NCBI GenBank assembly: GCA_016748015.1
Contig: JAAOMT010000200.1
Coordinates: forward strand, 370,984-434,983
Source of the DNA: Geosiphon pyriformis
Lineage: Eukaryota > Glomeromycota > Glomeromycetes > Archaeosporales > Geosiphonaceae
Reading direction: 5' to 3'
DNA: 64,000 nucleotides
Every line of letters begins with the position of its first letter. Position 1 is the stretch's first letter. Below are positions 8,899 to 20,595 of this stretch, in pieces. The notes under the pieces are model-generated. The model searched no databases. It worked only from the letters and a program-made list of their open reading frames with translations, and was not told the DNA's origin. Made by a program: the position numbers and the translations under genes.

Positions 8899-10908
8899 TT
8901 GCTTTACTTTATTCTTTTACCTTTTGTTTATCAAGTCATTTCTTCTACTATACCTCTATTTGTCACAATAGAACTGGTAGGCTCTTCTGCTGGTAGTTCT
9001 GGCTCAGTTTCGGCTGGTTTGGGGACCCATCAGAGTGCGAAGAAGAAATGCGTGGATACGGTCTACTTTCAGAGTGCATCCTACAAGAAACCAAAGAAGT
9101 CTGTTGCTGGTAATTTGGTTAACTTGTCTGCTGGATCACTTAGCTTGGAGGATATTGGTGGTGTTGGTGCCAAGTCTGTGGAGTCTTGGAGCAGTGAGGT
9201 TGGCAGTGTTGCTAGTAGTGTCAGTGGTCTCTTAGATGTCAAAAATATGGCGAACACGGTGGCTGAAAAAACCAGCTATGCAGAATCAGATGAGAATAAT
9301 AGCATGGACAAAAATATGCCGAGAAAGACTCGTACTCAAACGTATATGCTGGACAACCCACCAAAGCAATCTTTGTTCGACCATATGAGTGATGACAATG
9401 ATGTGCTGGAGCTTCCTCCTCCTAAATTCAATGGTGCCAATCAGATGCCGCATATCAGGTCACGTGCCCTGGAAAAAAGGAATTTCAAGCCAGTAAAATT
9501 TTTCACATTAGATATTGAGGTTTTGGCAGTACCTGGGAAGACAAATGTTGATAAGTTGATGGCAGTTAAAAAAATCTTTTATCAAATTGATGGTTTTGGA
9601 GAAGCTTTAACTTCAAAATTTCCAGAAATAATAAGATCATCATTTACATCTGAAAAAAGTTTGATTAAGGCAAGAAAAATGGCAATTGGTGAGAAGATTT
9701 TGGTAAATGATGATCTAAGGAAAATAAACAGCCATTCAGATCAGGAAATAATTGTTAAAGAAATCTCAATGGATCTTTCCAAATTGGCTGTGAATTCAGC
9801 ATTTTCTAAATTTGGCAGAATTGTTTTAATCAAAATACAGCTAATTGGTCTTTGACAAAAGACTCTGGTTGAGTTTGAGTCATCTAAAGTAGCTAGTTTG
9901 GTTGCATCCAAATGGTCAGTCTTCATGGGAAAAGATTTGGTGCATGTGGCTTTGACAGTCAGTGATAAACAAACATGAGTATCAAGGGATTGGCATTGTG
10001 TTTTGCTTTATATGCTTCCAGTTGGCACCACTGCCCATGATCTTTCCAGTTTGTTGGATTCATATGGTGGGAGGACTTGTTTCATTGGCCGTAATCCTAA
10101 TTCATATGTTTGTGATAGATGTGCTGTAATTTGTTTTGGTGATAAGGTGTCCAAGTTGGCTGCTATTGGTATCATTTCAGTTTTCAAGGGTGTAAGTTTG
10201 TGTTGGGCTGGTTTTTCTTTGGCCAGTTGCACTTGTTGTAAACAATTTGGTCATGTTACGGTCAACTGTCTCTTGGATGAAAATTCTGGTGTTCATAGAA
10301 AGAGAGTGGTTTCTGATTAAGATTGGGTTTGTCTGGCTGGGATATATAAGAAAAAGTCAGCTCTTATTGCTCATCCAGTCTTATTTGGTAGTAAAACATG
10401 GGCCCAAGCTGTTGGTGGCTCTTCTTCTTGTGTGGTTCCCTCTGGTTTAGTTGGTGCTGGTTTGCGTTCTGGTTTGGTTTTTTCTTCAATAATAACTGAC
10501 TCTCCTACCATTTTTTATTTGAGTGACCGGCTGGCAATTTTGGAATGCTCTTTGGAGCTTTTGACTGACCGCATTTTTGGCATTTTGGTTTGTCTGGAAT
10601 CCATTGGTTTGGTTCTTGTGGTGATCTCATCTCTGAGCTCTCTTCCTGCTGTTTCTGAGGCTTTGACTTCTGATGTGGATTTTAATATGATTGTGGATAC
10701 TGCTTTGGTCTTGTCTAGTACTCTTCCATCCATTGTTCATAATGCTGTTGTTGAGCTTAGCTCTAGTAGTTCCAAAGTCCTCACTGCCAAAGTGAGTGGT
10801 TTGGAAACAAAATTGATTGCTTTGGAGGCCTCAGTTGGTTCAGTTTTGAATAAATTAAATATTCTGTGCTCTGGTTCGGGTTTGTCAGTTCCCCTGTCTT
10901 CTCAATGA
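8899..10908 (+). pseudogene. ORF1 (nucleic-acid-binding protein) of LINE1
   Basis: ORF1 protein, expected to coat LINE RNA. No credible ATG is visible near the left end, so the true start is lost or lies under the E1 LTR. The frame runs through 9855 (TGA), 9976-9978 (TGA in QT*VSRD) and a TAA near 10318, and otherwise stays open to 10908. Features in order: a Ser/Gly-rich N-terminus, an RRM-like middle (IIVKEISMDLSK, FSKFGRIVLIKIQLIGL), one zinc knuckle CTCCKQFGHVTVNC (about 10230-10270), and a C-terminal region with heptad-like Leu/Val repeats (LETKLIALEASVGSVLNKL) suggesting a coiled coil. The stop TGA overlaps the ATG of ORF2. Confidence 0.85.
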
Positions 10909-11800
10909 CTCACTTAATTTGGAAAATTGCCACGTGTAATGTTAAAGATATGAACAATTGTGTGAAGCAGGCAGACATTGTATGATGGCATAAAGATATG
11001 AACAATCTGGTCTCCATTGTTACTGAGACAAAGTTAAAAGTCATGGTTTGTCCATGGATTGCCGATAAGTTCGATGGTGTTCGTGTTTTTACTTCTGGTC
11101 TGGATTCTGGTCACATGGGATTTGGTGTTGCAATAATTATGGACTCTTCTTTGGTGAAACATGTGTGCAAGATTTCGGAGGTACCTGGTCAACTGTTGTC
11201 AATAAGGCTGCTCTTTGAGAATAAACTTTTTGTGTCTATTCTGGGGCTGTATGCTGGTGCGTCTTTAGTGGTTCAGTTTTCTCAGGCTAGTGACATTAAT
11301 TTTCTTGTTGCCAAAGCTGTAAATGAGACTTCTTTTGTCATTCTTAGTGGCGATTTCAATGAAGATGGGTCTCATAAATGTGCCAGTTTCAGGAAGTGTT
11401 TTGATTTGGGTCTGGTCAACTCTCTAAGTGGAAGTGCTTTTGTGAAGTCACTGACATAGTGCAATTTTTGTGGTGTTGCCAAAACAATTGATTACATGTT
11501 GGTTTCCTCTAGTTTAGTTAATACAATCATGGATCATAGTGTGGTGGGTGTTGAGGATTTTTTTGATACTGATCATAGGGCTGTTTCTGTTTCTGTGGGT
11601 CTGGGTGTTTTGTTGGATGTGCAGCTGCTGTCACTATACAAACAGGCCAATAAAAATTGTTGGAAGTTTGATGTTAAAAATACCAGTGGAGGGAAGTGGT
11701 TGGAGTTTAAGAATGCTACAGCTGCTAATGCTTCTATGCTTTCAGATGCATTTGTTGCGGCTACAAATTTTCAGATAAGGATGCAATGTGGGATGTTGTT
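10905..11800 (+). pseudogene. ORF2 of LINE1: APE-type endonuclease domain
   Basis: ORF2 starts at ATG 10905-10907, overlapping the ORF1 stop (ATGA). The N-terminal exonuclease-endonuclease-phosphatase fold would nick the target DNA. Readable motifs: WKIATCNV (Asn), SIVTETKLK (Glu), ILGLYAGAS, LSGDFNEDG (Asp, Asn) and FDTDHRAVSVS (Asp-His). Breaks: TGA at about 10982 and TAG at 11457-11459, where LINE2 has TGG for Trp. The rest of the domain is collinear with LINE2 (17780-18600). Confidence 0.88.
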
Positions 11801-14100
11801 TGCAAAATATTGATTCTCTCAGCTGGTGAGACATTCAAGAAAAAATGGTTCAAGGGTTATAGTAGTGTTTTCAATAAGGTTTCTTCTAAGTTTTATAGAC
11901 TGAAACTGCTTGTGTCTAAGCTTGTTAAGGCCTCTTGTCTGGTTTTTGGTGGAAATTTTGCTTCTTTGTTGGATACATGGGACAGACTTGACTCAATTGG
12001 TGCCTTGTCAATAAAGTCTCTATTTCTTTTGGGTTCTGGTTTTGATGCTATTTGCTCCGAACTGGCTAAGGCAAGGAAGGTTTACTACTCTTTGAAGATG
12101 ATGGAATCTAAGCGCACTGAGGAATCTCGTATTAGGCAGGCTATTGAGAAGAGGATGGAGAGTTTTGAAGTGGACAAGGGACGCACCATTAGAAGTGTTC
12201 TAGAGCATCCTTTCCATAAGATGGTACTGGATCACTTAGTTACAGGTAAAGAGTTGGTCTTGGAGCCGGATTTGGTTAAATCTAAGGTCGATGAGATCAT
12301 GGAAGGTTGGACTAGAAAGCATGTAGTAATGCTGAATATTTCTGATACCTGGGTGCGCCAATTTCAGCCTTTGGATTATGTCTTTAATGATGCCTTCTCT
12401 GAAGTAATGTGTTCAATTGGTTTTAATGAGTTGCTTACAATTGTCTCTAATTTGCCTGATGGTAAGGCAGTTGGTCTTTTTGGTATCTTTAATGAATTGT
12501 GGAAACACTATGATAGAAAGGTTTTGAATATGCTTTTGTTATTGCTGAATTTTTGTTTGGTACATAAATCTGTTCTTGGATCTTGGAAGGAAGCTTGGGT
12601 GTCAATGATTCTTAAACCGTATGAATGGGAGGGCATTCTCACGAATACCCATCCTATTGTATTGATTGAAATGGCCTGCAAGATTCTTTCCAAGATTCTC
12701 TCAGACAGAATTTTTTCGGCCTGCAGCAGGTTTAATGTTCTGTGTAGGGACAATGCAATCGCCCATTTTTGCCATTGGTTCTGTGGTGAAAGATGCATTA
12801 AAAAAGAGCCGAGAACTGTGGCTGGTTTTGTAGGATATGTGAAAAGCATATGATTTTGTTGGCTGGGTGCATCTCAGAAGGAGTTTGGTTAGGATTAAGA
12901 TGTGTGACAAGTTTATTAGATTTTTTGGTGACATTCACAATGGTCGCATCAACAGGGTGATGATGGATTTTGGCTTGACTAATGGTTACCGTGTTCATGA
13001 TAGTCTGGACCAAAGGGAGGTTTTTTTGCTGCTTCTTTGGTGCATATTTTATGATTTGCTCTTGTGTGAAGTCAAACAACAGGAAAGCATGTGTGGTTAT
13101 AGGTTGAACTCTCATTTTATTTCCAGAATTGGTCAGGTAGAGCCTCAGGCCAGGCTGATGTCATTCTTTGTTGCTGGTGCTTTTGTCGATAATACTATTT
13201 GGGTTGGTGGTAGCCGGGCTGCTACGCAGCACATTCTCAATGTTGCTGGTGAATTTTTTAGGATTAATGACATTTTAATTAACAATGACAAGACTGTAGC
13301 CATTCCTATCAACAGTCAGATTGCAAATCTTTCTTTGACTATCAATGACTCGTCTATTTCTATTGCCAAAAAGAGTGAACCTCATTGATATCTGGGTATT
13401 TTTTTGTCTTCTAAAGGTCTTTTGATGCCTAGTCTGGCTAAAGCTTGCTCAGACGTTTGGTTCTTTGTTAATTTTGTTCTGAAGAAGACAATCTTAGACA
13501 AACAATTCGCATATTTGGTTTCTGTAGTTCTTCTGTCTATCATCAGCTATAGAACTCAATTCAGCTTTGTTTCTGTTGGTGTGTATAATAAGTGGGACTC
13601 TATGGTTCGCAGGTGCTTGAAGTCTAAGTCTGGACTGCCACTCGACTTCCCCAATGATGCAGTTTATTATCCTTCTTTGTACAATTTTAAAACTTTTGAA
13701 CAGATCCAAGCTGAGAGTAAATCGGCTGCTGTTTTGGCTTTTGCGAATTCAGTTGGTATTTTGGGTCATTTGTTTTCTCACAGGTCTCATGATCTTCAGG
13801 CTCTCAGTTGATGTCCCTGTCATTCTTTGCTGTTTTCAGCTCATGTTTATGTCAGCCCTTCAAACAACTTTCTGTCAGGTGTGGTTCGTATTTTTTCTGG
13901 GTGTGACTTGTCTTTGGGTGCCTCTCTGGCCAGCACTTTTCGTCTCCGAAATGGCACTCCTATGTCTCTTGTTCTAGGTGAGCCAAGATTTCTCAAATGT
14001 GTCTTGTCACTCAAGCACTATAGTATTGCTTTCGTGGAACAGCTTCGTAACAGACATGGTATTGCTTTCAGTTAGAAAACCTTCAAATGTTGGAAAAGGC
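11786..14100 (+). pseudogene. ORF2 of LINE1: reverse transcriptase domain
   Basis: LINE-type RT for target-primed synthesis. Blocks in order: NLPDGKAVGLFGIFNELWKH, WKEAWVSMILKPYEWEG, IVLIEMACKILSKILSDRI, TNGYRVHDSLDQREV, then the catalytic motif read as AFVDNTIWVGG with AAT at 13191-13193, where FVDD is expected. A deletion near 12755 (LINE2 keeps the missing bases) shifts the frame. A TAG and a TGA follow near 12830-12850, then the frame continues from about 12865. TGA near 13386 replaces an Arg, TGA near 13810 probably a Trp, and TAG near 14075 probably a Trp. The enzyme is inactive as encoded. Confidence 0.9.
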
Positions 14101-15568
14101 TGGATCCCTATAGCCCAGTTCCTGTTTGGTTTGATATTTCTGTTTGGTTTCTTGGTAGCGTTGTTCCTTTTTCTGGGTGCTCTCTCCTAATAAGTGATCA
14201 CGCTTCTCCTGATATTTGTCTTTCTCGCAATTTTGGCATGGTTTGCAACAATTTATTGGACATTGACACTGCTGTTCGCCTCTCTGTATATACGGATGGG
14301 TCTCTAAGTGGTTTGGGTACTGTTGGTATGAAGGCTGGTGCTGCTGTTTTTTTGAGAACATTGATTCAGAGTTGGGTGTGAAGGTGTCTGGTTTGGTTTC
14401 CTCTACACTTACGGAGTTGCAGGTCATTGCTTTGGCTCTCGAGTGTGTTCCTTTTTTCCATTTGGTGGATTTGTTCTCGGACAGCCAGGCTGCTTTGGAT
14501 GTATGCAAATCCAAATCTCTACTGGCTCGACCAGACTTTAGGAATTGTTGTTGGATCGAGTGTCGCCACATTGCTAATATTATTTATGATAAGAATTTGG
14601 ATGTGAATTGGATCAAAGTAAAGAGTCATTCAAGTGTCCCTAACAATGACTATGCTGACTCACTTGCAGGGGTTTCTGCCTCATCTTCTTGGTGGCTGTT
14701 GCACAGGATTGGTGAACGGTTTTTAAGAGCTGGTGACTCTGCCATTTCTGGTAATTCAAGATATTTTGTTCGTGATATCTTCTGGTCAATTCATCAAGTG
14801 TATTAGGAGGTTGGATCCAGTTCCCAAGTTTTGGTAGATAGTTTGCGAAGTGATGTTGATTGGACCAGATCTGTTTCGGTGTGGCACCTGGATTCTCACA
14901 TGGCTGCTGGCTTCACTAATTTGCATACTGCTGGCTTTCAGACTTATTTCATGAAAGCTCTGCATCATCAACTTCCTGTCACCATGCGTAAGCATCTATA
15001 TGATAGGCTTTACCCCAGTGTAGTGTGCTTATTTTATGGTGATGTTGAGATCTCCAATCATGTTTTTTCCTGCTCCTTTGACGCTGTGGGCTGTAAGCAT
15101 TTGATGAACACTTATGCGGCTGTTTGGGAGGCACACTCTCATTTATCTCGTTCTTCTTTGTGCATTTCACAGTTACTGTCCACTTGTGCTTCAAATTGTG
15201 TGGTTGGGGTGGCCTTATGTAAAGAATTTGTTTTCAATAATTGGTATTGTGAATCTGTCTCTGTTTTTAAAAATCCCAGGGTGGCAGCTTGTAACATGGT
15301 GTTTTTTGTGTGTGAGTTTTGTGCTGCATTCTGGGATGAAATCTGGTTGGTTTGTGTAAGACACTGGGCAGTGATAGAAAAAGATGGGCTAATTCCTTGT
15401 GATGGCTCCATTTTTGCCTCTGTTTTTGGTTTTTCTATGGGTTTTTCAGCAGGTGTTGTTAGATTATTAGGGATTGCTGATGCAATTGGCATTTGTTTCA
15501 GGTTTCGTAGGTCCTGTTTGTTTTTTTCTGGTGTTTGTGAAGAGGTTTCTGTTCATATAAGTGTGTAG
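14101..15568 (+). pseudogene. ORF2 of LINE1: RNase H and C-terminal Cys/His region
   Basis: The RNase HI domain (about 14285-14690) keeps all main motifs: SVYTDGS, LTELQVIALALE, LFSDSQAALD and NNDYADSLAG, with VKSHS before the last Asp. A one-base shift lies in a T run near 14345-14351. TAG near 14803 breaks the frame before the C-terminal region. That region reads open from 14831 to 15568. It contains CLFYGDVEISNHVFSC, a degenerate form of the CX2C...HX4C motif common at the end of LINE ORF2, with one Cys now Tyr. The final residues (FFSGVCEEVSVHISV) match the end of LINE2 and LINE3. Confidence 0.9.
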
Positions 15569-15706
15569 TGTTGTTTTGACTGGTCTGAGTAGCTGGTCAC
15601 GTGTAGAAAAAGCATGATTCACACCTAGTTTAGATCATTTAATGATGTATTGCACTAAGTAGAGTTTGGACTTCACTCATTAAACAAAATAAAAAAAAAA
15701 AAAAAA
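15569..15706 (+). other. 3' UTR and poly(A) of LINE1
   Basis: The 3' UTR begins with a segment (about 15575-15640: ACTGGTCTGAGTAGCTGGTC, then ACGTGTAG) that recurs after the coding end of LINE2, LINE3 and LINE4. It is followed by a 16-A tail at 15691-15706. A conserved tail of this kind is usually the RT recognition sequence. Confidence 0.8.
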
Positions 15707-15921
15707 TTTATTTAAATAATAAAATTTTTTAAATATATATAGTTTAATATTATATAAATAAGTTAAATATATTAACTTTTTTCTCTCTTATCTTCATAAA
15801 TCCTCAAAGAGCATTGTTTCTGAAAAGAAGTTTTTTATTTTTCTTGCTAGTTTATATCAATATTTTTTTACTTAATAACAACCCATTTTTTGTAAATTTA
15901 AAGGCTACTACAGGTGGCATT

Positions 15922-17771
15922 ATGTCTAAAAAAAAGATATTCAAAGATGCTTTTCATGGCCCTGCTGGTGAGTTTTTTTCTCAGAAAAAGAAAGTTGTTC
16001 TTGGAAACATCAAACATTCTGGTGATAAGAAGGATATCTCCTTAAGTAAATCTGGGTCTAATGATAGCATATATTCTAATATAGATAGTCTGTCTGGTGA
16101 TAATGAGAATATTAGCATAACTGGTGCAAATAGTGGATCTTTTCTGGGCTTGGTTACTACTATTTTCAAGGTAAAGTGTGTTAATATTAATGCTGTCTTT
16201 AGCTCTCTATTCAGATATCCCAATTTTAATATAAATAATAATAAAGTTCTTCTCCCTTCTTGCTTGCCCATTTCTCTAAACAAGAAGTGAATTGACCTAA
16301 AAATTATCAAAACTCTAGTAGAAGTGTCAGTTAAAAAGTTGTTTGCTTTGGATATTAATTTTTTAGCAGTAGAAAAAAAATCTGCCACAGCTAAAACTCA
16401 ACTTATCAGAAAATTATTTTCATCAATTAATAATTTTGGAGGGAGACCACTACTTTCTCAAAATTTGAAGAGATCATCAGATCTATCTTTACTTCAAAAG
16501 GAAGCATGAAAAAGACTATATCATTGGCCAAGGAAAAAGAAATTAAAGTAAACAGCAATCTTAAAAAACAAGAAATTTGTTCAGATTGAGCTGTAGTTAT
16601 TAAAGAGATTTCCATGGATACACCTAAAAAAATAATTGTTATAGGTTTTTTTGAGTTTGATCAAGTAATGTTAATCTAATTACAACTTATTGAACTGTAA
16701 CAGAAGGCTGTAGTAGAATTTGCTAAATTGAGCCAGACTGATCAGTTGGCAGCCAAGTGGTCATTTTTAATTGGGAAAAATTCAGTGTGCATAGCCAAGA
16801 CTGTAGGAAATTATAATGTCTGAATATCAAGGAATCAGTTTAGGACACTTTTGTTTATCTTGCTGATAGGAACAACTGCTTATAATTTTGGTACTTTGTT
16901 AAAAGGAGTTGGTGGAAAAATGTGCATCATAAATTGGTCTCTGAAAACTGACAATAGGATTTGCTGTGTTGTAGTTGGCTTTAATTCTGATAAAAATTTG
17001 GAATTAGCTTTTTACATGGAGCTGATCTTTGGTGAAGTTAAGTTTTTTTGGACTAGAATAAATTTGGTTTGATATAAGAAGTATAGGCATTTTGGTCATT
17101 CAGCTTTTAAGTGTGATTTTTTGGGTGTGTTTGTTTTGCTGTCTTCAAAAAAGTCTTATAAAAAGGTTGCTTTTGAGAAAACCTATATCCAGCTTGCCAG
17201 ATTATATGAAAAGAAAAGTGTTTTGATTTCTCACTCTGCTGTCTTTGGCAAAAAATCTTGGATCTAAATGGTCTCATTAGCTGGTTCTTCTGGTGGTTTT
17301 CACTTCAATTTTAGTTTTGGTTTTCTTTTTTCTGGTATCTTAAGTTTAAATGGTGGTTGTCTTTTTGCTTTATCTGATAACTTATCTTTAAACACTTGTT
17401 TGGCCTTTTTGGAATGCTTTCTGGAGCTCTTGACTAATCAGGTCTTTAGCATTTTACATAAACTCAACAACATAAAATTGGTGCTATTGACTCTACACCT
17501 TTTATCTCAAGTGTTAAATACTTCAATTGCTACCAGTTTGAATTTGGATATGAATATGGTTGTGAATTGTCTTGAGTTATTGTCTTTATTCCCTTCTTCT
17601 GTTTTTTTTAATGTTTCAACACTGAGTCCAAATAGCTTAAAAGTTTTGACTACTAAAGTGAAATGTCTAAAATCTAAATTAATGGCTCTTGAGGTCTCTA
17701 TTGGTTCAGTTTTAGTAAAATTAGATTATTTGTGCGCTGGTTTGGGTTCTTTGGTTTCTTTATTATCTTAA
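15922..17771 (+). pseudogene. ORF1 of LINE2
   Basis: A good start is ATG 15922 (MSKKKIFKD). The protein has a Lys/Ser-rich N-terminus and an RRM-like middle (VVIKEISMDTPK, LQLIEL). The zinc knuckle is degenerate (YRHFGHSAFKCD, with Cys lost to Tyr). The C-terminus has a coiled-coil-like stretch (LKSKLMALEVSIGSVLVKL). Stops include TGA at 16288-16290 (KK*IDLKII), TAA near 16695, TGA near 16822 at the same site as the TGA in LINE1 (NV*ISRN versus QT*VSRD), TGA near 17070 and TAA near 17265. It ends at TAA around 17771. Confidence 0.85.
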
Positions 17772-17774
17772 TAA

Positions 17775-20452
17775 GTTATTTAGTTTGGAAGATTGCTACG
17801 TGTAATGTTTGGAGTATTAACATTTCTACTAAGCAGAAAGATATTATTTATTGGCATAAAAAATCAGGAAATATGGTTTCAATTATTACAAAAATAAAGC
17901 TAAAATCTAGCATTAGGCCTTGAATCATGAATAAATTTAATAAGATTTAGGTTTTTTTGTTTGGTTTGAACAAGAGATTTTTTGGTGCTGGTATGACTAT
18001 TGTCATAAACTGTTCTCTTGTATATTATGTTTCTAAGATTGAGAAAGTTCCTGGTTATCTTATTTTAGTTCAGCTCTTCTTTAAGGGCAAGTTTTTGGTT
18101 ATGTTTTTGGGTTTGTATGCTGGTGCTTCTACTAAAGTTAAGTTTGAATTGGCTTCGAGAATCAACTTTTTCATAGTTGAAGCAGTTAATTCTAGCAGTT
18201 TTGTGGTTTTGGGTAGAAATTTCAATAAGGATAATGTAAAAAAAAATGCTAGTTTCAAGTTTTGTACTAATTTGGATTTGATCAATTTTTTTTATGGACA
18301 CTTGCTAGTCAAGACTCCTACTTGGGGCAATTCTAGAGATGTTGAAAGGATTATTGATTATATTTTTGTTAATGATAGCTTGTCATCATTGATTTTTGGT
18401 TATAAGATAGACTCTGTTTCAGACTTCTTTGGCACTGATCACAAGACTGTCTCAGTTTTGGTTAGCTTTAATGGTATGTTAGATGTTGATTTAAGCCAAG
18501 TGTGTAGGAATGCTAATCAAGACCACTGGAAATTTAAAGTTAAAAATACAAATGATAGTAAATAGACACAATTTAGAAAGATTTTTTATGCTAACATGTC
18601 AATAAATTCAGGTGATTTCGGAAGTATAAGAGAGCTGGGTAATTTGGATTGTATGTGAAAAGTTTTGCAAAAGATGATTGTGGATTCAGCAGATTTGGTA
18701 TTTTTTAAGCAGTATTTTAATGCTTTTGACTTTTCAAGAAACAAACATTTTTCTAAGTTTTACAGACTTGAATAGTTAATGACCAAACTGATCAAGTTTT
18801 AAGTTTTAATGATAGCTTAAGGTTTGTTTATCTTGTTAGAATTTGGTTGGCTATTGATAATAATAAAGCCTCTGTGGTTAGTGAAATGGTTAATGGAAAG
18901 ATAAAGTGTATGAACATTGTTAAGCAATTGTCATTGTTCAGAAAAAGTTATTGTTATTCTAAGTATTGTGAATTAGAGTCTGCTAAAAAGGCATCTATCA
19001 CCAAAATTATTGATAAGCACATGGAGAATTTTTGTTTGAGCAAAAGTAATATGATTAGAAGTGTTTTGAAGCAGTCTTTTTGCAAGATAATACTAAACTA
19101 CTTAGTGGTTGGTAACAATTTGTTCTTGAATCCAAAGGAGGTCAAACTCAAGGTTAATCAGATCATGGTCAATTGGATAAGAAAATGCATAGTATTAGCT
19201 ATGCAGTCTGACTTGTGGTCTCAACAGTATGCTTCTTTGAATTATATAAAGAATGATGCTTTCTCAGAAGTAATAAATGGAATCAGTATGGACAACTTGG
19301 TTTCAGCTGTTAAAAATCTGCTTATTGACAAGACTGCTAATATTTCAGGTATTATAAATGAACTGTGGAAACACTGTAATAAATCTGTAATGTTTTGTCT
19401 TTTGAATCTATTCAACAAATATGTATTGAAAAGTAATGTTTTTAGTCTTTGGAGAAATGCTTGGGTTTCAATGATTCTCAAGCCTTATAAATGAGATGAA
19501 ATCTTTACAAACATCCAGTCTATTGTATTAATTAAAACAGCAAGGAAAATTTTATCCAAAATTTTGTCTGATCACATTTCTCTGGCATACAGCAAGTTTA
19601 ATGTTCTCCATAATAACAATTTCTTAGTTTTAAAAAGTACTTCAACTCAGTCTTTGGTATTTACAGTTGGTTCTATTGTGAAAAATGCATTAAAAAAGGG
19701 CTGGAAACTCTGGATGGTCTTGCAAAACATGCACAAAGCTTATGATTTAGTAGAAAAAGCCAGTTTAAACCAAATTAAGATGTGTAACAAATTTATTAAA
19801 TTTTTTGAGAATATATATTTGAACAGAACAAACAGAATAATGACTGATTTCAGTCTGACCAATGGTTACAAGATACATGATAAGCTTAACCAAGATGAAG
19901 TCTTCTTCCTACTTCTTTAGTGTATCTTTTATGATCTGCTTTTGTGTGAAGTCAAAAGACAGGAACACTTATGTGAATACAGAATAAATTCCAAGTGAGT
20001 AGCAAAATCAGGCAGAATAGAAGCTCAATCTAGTATGACTATGTATCTTGCAGCTGGAGCTTTTGTAAATAACACTATCTGAATAGGTAACAGTCAAGCA
20101 GCTACACAACATATTTTGAACATAGCAAGTGAGTTTTTTGCCCTTCATAAACAATGAGAAAACTGTTGCTATTTCCATTAATTGAAGAATCAGAAACACT
20201 TCTTTATTTATCAATGGTGTACTAATTGCAATTGTTAAAAAAGATGAAGTTCACTAATACCTGGGCATATTTTTGTTAATAGAAAAACTTTCAAAACCTA
20301 ATTTAATTTAGGCCAATTCAGATGTTAGATTTTTTTTGAATGTAGTTTTGCATAAAGCAATATCTAATAAACAATTTTGTTACTTAGTCTCATTGGTATT
20401 ACAGCCTATTATTTATTACAGAATGTAGTTTAGTTTTGTTTTCAATAATGTA
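17775..20452 (+). pseudogene. ORF2 of LINE2, 5' part: endonuclease and RT
   Basis: Endonuclease motifs can be read: WKIATCNVWSIN, SIITKIKLK, LGRNFNKDN (Asp of GDFN lost) and FGTDHKTVS. The RT follows with LLIDKTANISGIINELWKH, WRNAWVSMILKPYK, KILSKILSDHI, LTNGYKIHDKLNQDE and AFVNNTI (FVDD lost, about 20061-20073). Stops at Trp positions kept as Trp in LINE1 include TGA at 17921-17923, 18656-18658, 19492-19494 and 20080-20082, and TAG at 18563-18565. The frame stops at the transposon insertion in NNVY. Confidence 0.87.
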
Positions 20453-20454
20453 TA

Positions 20455-20484
20455 CAGTAAACTCTCTTTATAATCACACTTTTT
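20455..20484 (+). repeat. Left terminal inverted repeat of the pogo-like element
   Basis: Starts CAGTAAACTCTCTTT right after the TA target site and pairs with the right end over the first 20 or so bases. Further GACTATAAAGAG-like words lie at 20500-20530. Confidence 0.85.
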
Positions 20485-20595
20485 GGTCAGCATATTTGTG
20501 GTGACTATAAAGAGATGAGACTATAAAAAATGATTAATATCTTATCACATAATCTATATATTACATGCATAATATAATAACCAATTATATATATT

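Larger units (their letters stand above)
8866..15706 (+). mobile_element. LINE1, non-LTR retrotransposon with RNase H
   Basis: A plus-strand LINE with ORF1 (CCHC knuckle), ORF2 (APE-type endonuclease, RT, RNase H, C-terminal Cys/His region), a 3' UTR and a poly(A) run at 15691-15706. Its 5' end is cut by the E1 LTR. LINE2 is a second, older copy of a related element in the same orientation, and most damage here can be located by comparing the two. From memory the proteins match a LINE family very abundant in Rhizophagus-type fungi; this was not searched. Only a few frameshifts and about a dozen stops are present, so it is a comparatively young dead copy. Confidence 0.92.

Noticed and set aside
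8256-8996. Several open frames, one strongly hydrophobic (8447-8749), that look like a small membrane protein
   Set aside because: They lie mostly inside LTR A, and the hydrophobicity comes from translating the TTAT-rich 10-bp array. The solo LTR does not keep the frames.
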